DNA from: JBBDXI01 sp040902425
Lineage (GTDB): Bacteria; Planctomycetota; Phycisphaerae; Phycisphaerales; UBA1924
DNA: 17,048 nt
Reading direction: 5' to 3'
NCBI GenBank assembly: GCA_040902425.1
Contig: JBBDXI010000090.1
Span: forward strand, 1-17,048
Both the position numbers and the translations under genes were made by a program. Below, in pieces: positions 7,873 through 14,266 of this stretch. The notes under the pieces were generated by a model, which was given only the letters and a program-made list of their open reading frames with translations, made no database searches and was not told the DNA's origin. Within the stretch, counting starts at the first letter, position 1. Every line of letters begins with the position of its first letter.

Positions 7873-9366
7873 ATGGCCGAAGCAAACCCCCAGTCGCAGG
7901 CCCAGGCCGGCGCGACCATCGAGATCAACGAGTTTGACTCCCTCCTCAAGAAGGAGTTCAAGCCCAAGACCGACCGCGCCAAGGACGCCATCGAGACCGC
8001 CGTCAAGACCCTGGCCGAGCAGGCCCTCTTCGGCACCAGGCTGATCTCCGATGACGCCGTCAAGTCCATCGAGGCCATCATCGCCGAGATCGACAAGAAG
8101 CTCTCCGAGCAGATCAACAAGATCATCCACAACCCCGACTTCCAGAAGCTCGAGGGCACCTGGCGCGGCCTGCACTACCTCGTCAACAACACCGAGACCG
8201 ACGAGTCCCTCAAGATCCGCGTCCTGAACGTCTCCAAGAAGGACCTGGGCAAGACCCTCAAGAAGTACAAGGGCACCGCCTGGGACCAGAGCCCCATCTT
8301 CAAGAAGCTCTACGAGGAGGAGTTCGGCTCCCCCGGCGGCGAGCCCTACGGCGCCATCGTCGGCGACTACGAGTTCGACCACTCGGCCCCCGACGTCGAG
8401 ATCCTCCAGGGCATGGGCCAGGTCGCCGCGGCCGCGCACGCCCCGTTCATCTCCGGCACCGCCCCCAGCCTCCTCAACATGGAGAGCTGGCAGGAGCTGG
8501 CCGACCCCCGCGACCTCACCAAGATCTTCCAGACCGCCGAGTACGCGCCCTGGCGCTCCCTGCGCGCCAGCGACGACTCGCGCTACATCGGCCTCACCAT
8601 GCCGCGGTTCCTCGCCCGCCTCCCCTACGGCGCCAAGACCAGCCCGGTCGAGGACTTCGCCTTCGAGGAGGACACCGCCGGCGCCGACCACTCCAAGTAC
8701 GCCTGGTCCAACGCCGCCTACTCCATGGGCGCCAACATCACCCGCGCCTTCAAGCTCTACGGCTGGTGCTCCCGCATCCGCGGGGCCGAGTCCGGCGGCA
8801 TGGTCGAGGGGCTCCCCTGCCACACCTTCCCCACCGACGACGGCGGGGTGGACATGAAGTGCCCCACCGAGATCGCCATCACCGACCGGCGCGAGGCGGA
8901 GCTGGCCAAGAACGGCCTCATGCCCCTCTCCCACTGGAAGAACACCGACTACGCTGTCTTCGTCGGCGCCCAGACCCTCAACAAGCCCGCCGAGTTCGAG
9001 GACTCCGACGCCACCGCCAACGCCAACCTCTCCGCCCGCCTCCCCTACGTCTTCACCACCTGCCGCTTCGCCCACTACCTCAAGTGCATCGTCCGCGACA
9101 AGGTCGGCTCCTTCAAGGAGCGGACCGACATGGCCCGCTGGCTCAACAACTGGGTCATGCAGTACGTCGAGCCCAGCCCCGAGCTCGCCTCCGAGGAGGC
9201 CAAGGCCCGCCGCCCCCTCGCCGCCGCCGAGGTCGTCGTCGAGGATGTCGAGGGCAACCCCGGCTACTACAGCGCCAAGTTCTTCCTCCGCCCGCACTAC
9301 CAGCTCGAAGGCCTCACCGTCTCGCTCCGTCTTGTGTCCAAGCTCCCGTCCGCCAAGACCTCGTAA
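7873..9366 (+). CDS. tssC: T6SS contractile sheath large subunit TssC (VipB)
   Basis: The protein has 497 residues, typical for TssC. Hallmarks are LEGTWRGLHYLV (93-104), GDYEF (164-168), SRYIGLTMPRFLARLPYG (236-253), FVGAQTLNKP (363-372), and the C-terminal PHYQLEGLTVSLRLVSKLP (474-492), which forms sheath beta-strand contacts. The N-terminal region (about residues 15-85) is helical and charged. In other systems this part becomes exposed on contraction and is recognised by ClpV. AAGGAG at 7858-7863, inside the end of tssB, lies 9 nt before the ATG. A 91-nt gap with a hairpin separates tssC from hcp. Confidence 0.97.
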   Translation: MAEANPQSQAQAGATIEINEFDSLLKKEFKPKTDRAKDAIETAVKTLAEQALFGTRLISDDAVKSIEAIIAEIDKKLSEQINKIIHNPDFQKLEGTWRGLHYLVNNTETDESLKIRVLNVSKKDLGKTLKKYKGTAWDQSPIFKKLYEEEFGSPGGEPYGAIVGDYEFDHSAPDVEILQGMGQVAAAAHAPFISGTAPSLLNMESWQELADPRDLTKIFQTAEYAPWRSLRASDDSRYIGLTMPRFLARLPYGAKTSPVEDFAFEEDTAGADHSKYAWSNAAYSMGANITRAFKLYGWCSRIRGAESGGMVEGLPCHTFPTDDGGVDMKCPTEIAITDRREAELAKNGLMPLSHWKNTDYAVFVGAQTLNKPAEFEDSDATANANLSARLPYVFTTCRFAHYLKCIVRDKVGSFKERTDMARWLNNWVMQYVEPSPELASEEAKARRPLAAAEVVVEDVEGNPGYYSAKFFLRPHYQLEGLTVSLRLVSKLPSAKTS

Positions 9367-9388
9367 GAACCCCAGCGGGTCGGCCCCC

Positions 9389-9407
9389 CCGCCCGGGGCG
9401 GTTTGTT
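9389..9407 (+). terminator. Weak terminator-like hairpin/attenuator between tssC and hcp
   Basis: CCGCC (9389-9393) pairs with GGCGG (9397-9401) around a CGG loop, followed immediately by TTTGTT (9402-9407). It lies 22 nt after the tssC stop and 50 nt before the hcp start. The stem is short and the T-tract interrupted, so at most partial termination or an RNA-processing structure is suggested. Confidence 0.3.
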
Positions 9408-9457
9408 CCGGCTGCACTCGCACCCAGGCAACCCACGTTTTCTGAGGAGATCGAACC

Positions 9458-9937
9458 GTGCAAGCGTACATCCAGATCGACAAAATCAAGGGCCAGGTCA
9501 CCGAGAAGGAGCACAAGGAGTGGATCGCCGTCCTGAGCTTCAGCTTCGGCCTGAACAACATGATCACCGGCGACCCCAGCAAGCAGGGCAAGCTCGTCGG
9601 CGGTCAGGTGACCTACCAGGACATCTCCATCGTCAAGGAGACCGACACGGCCTCCCCCCTGATCGCGTCCCAGTGCTCCAAGGGCGCCCCCATCGACAAG
9701 ATCATCATCCACGTCTGCGAGGACACCAACAAGGTCGAGCCCGTGGTCGTCTTCACCCTCGAGAAGTGCGTGATCAGCAGCTTCCAGGTCAGCGGCGGCA
9801 GCTCCGGCACGCCCACCGAGTCGCTCAGCATCGCCTTCTCCAAGGTCACCATGGAGGTCACCCACAAGGACGAGACCTCCAAGACCAAGGCCACCCAGAA
9901 GTACACCTACGACCTCCTGCTCAAGCAGGTCGCCTGA
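9458..9937 (+). CDS. hcp: T6SS inner tube protein Hcp (TssD)
   Basis: The protein has 159 residues, the normal Hcp length. It starts like other Hcps (MQAYIQIDKIKGQVTEKEHK), continues with IAVLSFSFGLNN, and carries the second-half beta signature LEKCVISSFQVSGG and TESLSIAFSKVTMEV, ending in a TYDLL strand. Hcp hexamers stack into the tube propelled by sheath contraction and can carry small effectors in the lumen. No C-terminal toxin extension is present. Cysteines occur at 73, 87 and 104. The start is GTG at 9458, preceded by GAGGAG (9444-9449) at 8-nt spacing; the Hcp N-terminus aligns naturally there. hcp is set apart from its neighbours by 91 and 106 nt (to the preferred tagJ start), each gap with a hairpin. 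Confidence 0.96.
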   Translation: MQAYIQIDKIKGQVTEKEHKEWIAVLSFSFGLNNMITGDPSKQGKLVGGQVTYQDISIVKETDTASPLIASQCSKGAPIDKIIIHVCEDTNKVEPVVVFTLEKCVISSFQVSGGSSGTPTESLSIAFSKVTMEVTHKDETSKTKATQKYTYDLLLKQVA

Positions 9938-9954
9938 TCCACACCCCGCGCCGG

Positions 9955-9988
9955 GCGACAGCCCCGCGCGGGTCTTTCCCGCTGTCGC
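9955..9988 (+). promoter_or_regulatory. Strong hairpin downstream of hcp
   Basis: GCGACAGC (9955-9962) and GCTGTCGC (9981-9988) form a perfect 8-bp stem beginning 17 nt after the hcp stop. The 18-nt loop contains the palindrome CCCGCGCGGG (9963-9972) followed by TCTTT, which could fold as an alternative inner hairpin. No T-tract follows the outer stem. The position suggests an attenuator or a 3' stabiliser that raises hcp mRNA relative to downstream baseplate genes; this role is inferred. Confidence 0.4.
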
Positions 9989-10032
9989 GCCCCGGCCCGG
10001 TCCCCCGCCGGGCGGCGCGCCCGCGCAAGCGT

Positions 10033-10038
10033 GAGGAG
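10033..10038 (+). promoter_or_regulatory. Ribosome-binding site of tagJ (decides the start)
   Basis: GAGGAG is the only good Shine-Dalgarno match in this part of the gap. Its last base is the first base of the upstream GTG candidate (10038), which would leave no spacer. The next in-frame GTG (10044) sits at a 5-nt spacer, so initiation at 10044 is favoured. Confidence 0.6.
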
Positions 10039-10043
10039 TGGCC

Positions 10044-10883
10044 GTGGACGCCAGGACGCTGGTGCGCGAAGGCAAGCCGTCGGAAGCCCTGGCGGCGCTC
10101 CAGGAGCACATCCGCTCCAGCCCCGCCGGCGCCGCCGACCGCATCTTCCTCTTCCAGCTCCTCTCCGTCCTGGGCCAGTGGGACCGCGCCCTCACCCAGC
10201 TCAACGTCGCCGCCGAAATGGAGCCCAAGCTGCTGCTCGCCGCCCAGCTCTGCCGCCCCGCCCTCGCCTGCGAGGCCCTCCGCGAGGAGATTTTCACCGG
10301 GCGCCGCTCCCCCCTCATCCTGGGTGAGCCCCAGCCCTGGGTCGGCTGGATGGTCGAGGCCCTTGCCCTCTCCGGCCGGGGCGACCACGCCGGGGCCGCG
10401 GCCCTGCGCGCCAAGGCCCTCGAGGAGGCCCCCGCGGTGTCGGGCCTGATCAACGACCAGCGTTTCGAGTGGATCGCCGACGCCGACCCGCGCCTGGGGC
10501 CGATCATCGAGGCCGTTATCGAGGGCAAGTACTACTGGGTCCCCTTCCCGCACGTCAGCGAGGTGCTGCTGGAGCCCCCGACCGACCTGCGCGACGCCGT
10601 GTGGACCCAGGCCCAGTTCATCTGGACCAACGGCGGCCACAAGGTCGGCCTCATCCCCACGCGCTACGCCGGCACCGCCAGCGCCGAGGACGGCGCCCTG
10701 CGGCTCGCGCGCCGCACCGACTGGCTCGCCGGCCCCGGCGGCGAGGAGGCCCCCATCGGCCAGCGGCTCTTCGCCACCGACGCCGGTGAGTTCCCCATCC
10801 TCGAGACCCGGCGCATCGCCCTGGGCGCCGCCGCCGAGCAGGCGCCCGCCGAGGGCGGGGGCACGCCCGGCGCGGAGGGCTGA
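10044..10883 (+). CDS. tagJ: T6SS accessory protein TagJ (ImpE/HsiE family)
   Basis: The product has 279 residues from GTG 10044. An N-terminal TPR-like helical part (EGKPSEALAALQEHIRSSP; QLLSVLGQWDRALTQLN) precedes the ImpE signature: FEWIADADPRLGPIIEAVI, YYWVPFPHV, DLRDAVW and WTNGGHKVGLIPTRY. In H1-type systems TagJ binds the sheath protein TssB and the ClpV N-domain and is thought to assist sheath recycling; it is absent from many other T6SS classes. An in-frame GTG at 10038 would give 281 residues, but it overlaps the GAGGAG Shine-Dalgarno (10033-10038). GTG 10044, 5 nt after that site, is preferred. tssE follows its stop by 3 nt. Confidence 0.93.
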   Translation: MDARTLVREGKPSEALAALQEHIRSSPAGAADRIFLFQLLSVLGQWDRALTQLNVAAEMEPKLLLAAQLCRPALACEALREEIFTGRRSPLILGEPQPWVGWMVEALALSGRGDHAGAAALRAKALEEAPAVSGLINDQRFEWIADADPRLGPIIEAVIEGKYYWVPFPHVSEVLLEPPTDLRDAVWTQAQFIWTNGGHKVGLIPTRYAGTASAEDGALRLARRTDWLAGPGGEEAPIGQRLFATDAGEFPILETRRIALGAAAEQAPAEGGGTPGAEG

Positions 10884-10886
10884 CCC

Positions 10887-11399
10887 GTGGCCGAGCTCAC
10901 CGCGCAGGAACGCCTCCAGCCCTGCCTCCTGGACCGGCTCACCGACGAGCAGCCCGGCGACCGCCAGGAGAGCCGCGACCGGCGCGTCGTCAACATCCGC
11001 CAGATGCGCCACGCCGTCCTGCGAGACCTGATCTGGCTGCTCAACTCCAGCGCCCACCTCGATCCGGAGGACGCCGCCGAGTTCCCCGAGGTCGCCCGCT
11101 CCGTGCTCAACTTCGGCATCCCCGACCTCTGCGGCATGACCGCCTCCCACGTCGACCCCGGCGACGTCAGCCGCCTCGTGCAGGACGCCGTCCGCCGCTT
11201 CGAGCCCCGCATCCTCCCCCGCACGCTGAGGGTCGCCGCCAGCACCGAGCGGGCCCACGGCGGCCCCACCGCCATCTCCTTCGAGATCCGGGGCGATCTC
11301 TGGGCCCAGCCCACGCCCGAGCCGCTGTTCCTCCGCACCGAGGTGGACCTGGACACCGGCCACTGCTCGCTCCGGGAGGGGGGGGGCGCCAATGGATAG
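10887..11399 (+). CDS. tssE: T6SS baseplate wedge protein TssE (gp25-like)
   Basis: The protein has 170 residues. It carries LLDRLTD (14-20), the gp25-like helix VLRDLIWLLNS (44-54), SVLNFGIPDLCG (72-83), AVRRFEPRIL (101-110), and a C-terminal beta region with FEIRGDLW and TEVDLDTG. TssE is homologous to phage T4 gp25; it sits at the baseplate rim and nucleates the sheath. The start is GTG 10887, with GGAGGG (10874-10879) 7 nt upstream inside the tagJ 3' end. The stop TAG (11397-11399) overlaps the tssF start by 8 nt (ATGGATAG), indicating translational coupling. Confidence 0.94.
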   Translation: MAELTAQERLQPCLLDRLTDEQPGDRQESRDRRVVNIRQMRHAVLRDLIWLLNSSAHLDPEDAAEFPEVARSVLNFGIPDLCGMTASHVDPGDVSRLVQDAVRRFEPRILPRTLRVAASTERAHGGPTAISFEIRGDLWAQPTPEPLFLRTEVDLDTGHCSLREGGGANG

Positions 11400-13269
11400 G
11401 CGGCTCCTGCGCTACTACGACCGCGAGCTGGCCTACCTCCGCCAGATGGGGGGCGAGTTCGCCAGGGAGTTCCCCAAGGTCGCCGGCCGGCTGGGGCTGG
11501 ATGAACTCGCCTGCGCCGACCCCTACGTCGAGCGACTGCTGGAGGGCTTCGCCTTCCTCACCGCCCGCGTCCAGCTCAAGCTCGACAGCGAGTTCTCCCG
11601 CTTCACCCAGAACCTGCTCGAGACGGTCTACCCGCACTTCCTCGCCCCCACGCCCTCGATGGCCGTCGTCCACTTCCAGCCCGACCTCGCCGAGAGCAGC
11701 CTCGCCGACGGGTACAAAATCGCCCGCGGCATGCAGCTCCGCTCGCTGCTGGGCAAGGACGAGCAGACCGCCTGCCTCTACCGCACCGCCCACGAGGTCA
11801 CCCTCTGGCCGCTGGAGGTCGCCGAGGCCGCCTACCTCACCCGCGAGCTGGGCGCCCTGAAGCCGCCGGAGCACATCCGCGCCAAGGCCGCCCTGCGCAT
11901 CCGCCTCCGCTGCCACGGCGGCAAAACCTTCGACAAGATCAAGCTGGAGGACCTGGTCATCCACCTCCGGGGGACGGCCGAGACGCCCTTCCGCCTGTGC
12001 GAGCAGGTGCTGGGGCGGGCCGTCGCGGTGGTGGTCCGGGGGGCCGCGGGCAACGCCGTCAACAACCGCTGGCACGCGGTCGAGGGCCCGCGCCCCGTCT
12101 CGCCCGTCGGCTACGACGAGGACCAGGCCCTGCTCCCCGGCGGCGCCCGCTCCTTCAGCGGCTACCGGCTGCTCCGCGAGTACTTCTCCTTCCCCCACCG
12201 GTTCCTCTTCGCCCGCCTCAACGGGCTGGGCAAGGCCCTCCGCGCCACCAAGGACCGCGAAGCCGACATCCTCATCATGTTCAGCGCCGAGGACCGCGAG
12301 CTGGAGAACGCGGTGGACGCCGGCAGCATCGCCCTGTTCTGCACCCCCGCCGTCAACCTCTTCCCCCGCCGGGCCGACCGCATCCACATCACCGACCGCT
12401 CGTGGGAGTTCCACGTCGTCCCCGACCGCACCCGCCCCCTGGACTACGAGGTCTTCCAGGTCCAGTCCGTCACCGCCTTCGGCGCCGGGGGCGAGGCCCA
12501 GCAGACCTTCCGCCCCTTCTACGCCGCCGGCGCCGACCACAAGGGCGACGGCGGGGCCTACTTCGCCGTCACCCGCCTCCCCCGCACGCCCGCCGCCAAG
12601 GAGGCGCGCGTCGGCCGCCGCTCCAGCTACGCCGGGGGCGAGGCCTTCATCTCGCTGGTCGATGCCGCCGCCGCCCCCTACCGCTCCGACCACAAGCAGC
12701 TCGGCGTCGAGTGCCTCTGCACCAACCGCGACCTCCCGCTCCAGATGCCCGTCGGGCGCGGCCGGACCGACTTCACGACCGAGACGGCGGCGCCCGTCCA
12801 GGCGGTCCGCGTCGTCGCCGGCCCCACGCCGCCCCGCGCATCCTTCGCCGAGGGCGAGATCGCCTGGCGCCTCATCAGCCACATGTCGCTGAACTACCTG
12901 TCGCTGGCCGACAGCGACGAGCGCCAGGGCGCCGCCGCCCTGCGCGACCTGCTCAAGCTCTACATCGAGCCCGGCGACCCCCAGTCCCAGAAGCAGGTCG
13001 AGGGCGTCCGCTCGGTCAGCTCCCGCCCGATCAGCCGCCAGGTGCCCGGGGGCGGCCCCATCGCCTTCGCCCGCGGGCTGGAGGTGGAGCTCACGCTCGA
13101 TGAGCCCTCCTTCGAGGGCACGGGCATCTTCGTCCTGGGGGCGGTGCTCAGCCAGTTCTTCTCGAGGTACGTCTCGATCAACTCGTTCACAGAGACCGTG
13201 GTCAAGGCCGCCCAGCGCGGCGAGGTGATGCGATGGCCGGCGAGGCCGGGGCTGCGCCAGATGTTCTAG
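11392..13269 (+). CDS. tssF: T6SS baseplate wedge protein TssF (VasA)
   Basis: The product has 625 residues, full length for TssF. The N-terminus is highly diagnostic: RYYDRELAYLRQMGGEFA (7-24), ADPYVERLLEGFAFLTARV (42-60), then LDSEFSRFTQNLLETVYPHF (64-83). Further family features are the FxSPxRF-like YFSFPHRFLFARL region, FCTPAVNLFPRRADRI, WEFHVVPDRTRPLDYEVFQV, and a C-terminal beta part ending SRYVSINSFTETV. TssF (two copies) forms the wedge with TssG and TssE and binds TssK. It overlaps tssE by 8 nt and tssG by 37 nt, so the wedge genes are tightly coupled. Confidence 0.97.
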   Translation: MDRRLLRYYDRELAYLRQMGGEFAREFPKVAGRLGLDELACADPYVERLLEGFAFLTARVQLKLDSEFSRFTQNLLETVYPHFLAPTPSMAVVHFQPDLAESSLADGYKIARGMQLRSLLGKDEQTACLYRTAHEVTLWPLEVAEAAYLTRELGALKPPEHIRAKAALRIRLRCHGGKTFDKIKLEDLVIHLRGTAETPFRLCEQVLGRAVAVVVRGAAGNAVNNRWHAVEGPRPVSPVGYDEDQALLPGGARSFSGYRLLREYFSFPHRFLFARLNGLGKALRATKDREADILIMFSAEDRELENAVDAGSIALFCTPAVNLFPRRADRIHITDRSWEFHVVPDRTRPLDYEVFQVQSVTAFGAGGEAQQTFRPFYAAGADHKGDGGAYFAVTRLPRTPAAKEARVGRRSSYAGGEAFISLVDAAAAPYRSDHKQLGVECLCTNRDLPLQMPVGRGRTDFTTETAAPVQAVRVVAGPTPPRASFAEGEIAWRLISHMSLNYLSLADSDERQGAAALRDLLKLYIEPGDPQSQKQVEGVRSVSSRPISRQVPGGGPIAFARGLEVELTLDEPSFEGTGIFVLGAVLSQFFSRYVSINSFTETVVKAAQRGEVMRWPARPGLRQMF

Positions 13270-14249
13270 CCGATCTGGCGGCCGCCCCGTACGAGTTCGA
13301 CTTCTTCCAGGCGCTGCGGCGCCTGGAGTGCGCGCGCCCCGACCTGCCGCGCCTCGGGCACGCCCTGCGCGCCGACCACGAGTCCATCCGCTTCGGCCAG
13401 TCGCCCTCGCTCGCCTTCGCACCCGCCACCATCGCCGCGTTCAAGACCTCCGCGAGCGGCGCCCCGCCGCGCCTCCTGGTCAGCTTCCTCGGCCTGCTGG
13501 GCCCCAACGGCCCCATGCCCCACCACGTCACCGAGTACGTCCGCGACCGCGAGCTGAACAACGCCGACCCGACCCTCGCCCGCTTCTTCGACGTCTTCAA
13601 CCACCGCGTCATCGCCCTGTTCTACCGGGCCTGGGCCGGCGCCCAGCAGGCCGTCAGCCACCAGCGCCCCGGCGACGACCGCTTCGCCGAGTTCGTCGCC
13701 AGCCTCCTGGGCCTGGGCATGCCCTCCCTCCGCCGGCGCGACGCCGTCCCCGACCTCGCTAAGCTCCACTACGCCGGGCGCCTCGCCTGCCACACCCGCC
13801 CCCCCGAGGGCCTCATCGCCCTCATCGCCGACTACTTCGGCGTCCCCGCCACCCTCGAGGAGTTCGTCGGCCAGTGGCTCTGGCTCGACGAGCCCCGCCG
13901 CCTCCGCCTCGGTGAATCCCGCGAGACCGGCGCCCTGGGACGCACCGCCGTCGTCGGCGCCCGCGTCTGGGACCGCGGCCAGAAGTTCCGCCTCCGCCTC
14001 GGCCCCATGGTCTTCGACGCCTACCAGAGCTTCCTCCCCGGCGGCGCCTGGCTCCCCCACCTGGCCGCGTGGATCCGCACCTATATCGGCGACGAGTTCA
14101 CCGTCGAGCTGCGCCTGGTGCTGGCCGCCGGCGCTGTCCCCCGCACCCTGCTCGGGAAGCAGGGGCGCCTCGGCTACTTCACCTGGCTCTCGACCCGCGC
14201 CGCCACCCGCGACGCCGAGGACCTCACCCTCACGCCCACCGCCGCCTGA
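13233..14249 (+). CDS. tssG: T6SS baseplate wedge protein TssG (VasB)
   Basis: The protein has 338 residues, normal for TssG. Signature segments are YEFDFFQALRRLE (20-32), the SIRFGQSPSLAF strand (51-62), FLGLLGPNGPMPHHVTEY (85-102), FFDVFNHRVIALFYRAW (118-134), and in the C-terminal half RVWDRGQKFRLRLGP. TssG caps the TssF dimer in the baseplate wedge. The ATG at 13233 lies 37 nt before the tssF stop; GAGG (13222-13225) is 7 nt upstream. A start here leaves about 20 residues before the FDFFQ motif, as in other TssG proteins, so the long overlap looks genuine. tssH follows after 17 nt. Confidence 0.96.
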   Translation: MAGEAGAAPDVLADLAAAPYEFDFFQALRRLECARPDLPRLGHALRADHESIRFGQSPSLAFAPATIAAFKTSASGAPPRLLVSFLGLLGPNGPMPHHVTEYVRDRELNNADPTLARFFDVFNHRVIALFYRAWAGAQQAVSHQRPGDDRFAEFVASLLGLGMPSLRRRDAVPDLAKLHYAGRLACHTRPPEGLIALIADYFGVPATLEEFVGQWLWLDEPRRLRLGESRETGALGRTAVVGARVWDRGQKFRLRLGPMVFDAYQSFLPGGAWLPHLAAWIRTYIGDEFTVELRLVLAAGAVPRTLLGKQGRLGYFTWLSTRAATRDAEDLTLTPTAA

Positions 14250-14266
14250 CCCCCGGAGCCTCCGTT

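Noticed and set aside
7279..9591. 770-codon minus-strand frame opposite tssB, tssC and the hcp start
   Set aside because: It spans three conserved + strand genes and two intergenic gaps and has the low-complexity composition of a shadow frame.
9921..11363. 480-codon minus-strand frame opposite tagJ/tssE
   Set aside because: The + strand encodes clear TagJ and TssE; the antisense translation is low-complexity Gly/Ala/Glu/Leu with no family motif.
11167..13422. 751-codon minus-strand frame opposite tssF
   Set aside because: The + strand is unmistakable TssF; the antisense frame has no motif and runs across the ends of tssE and tssG.
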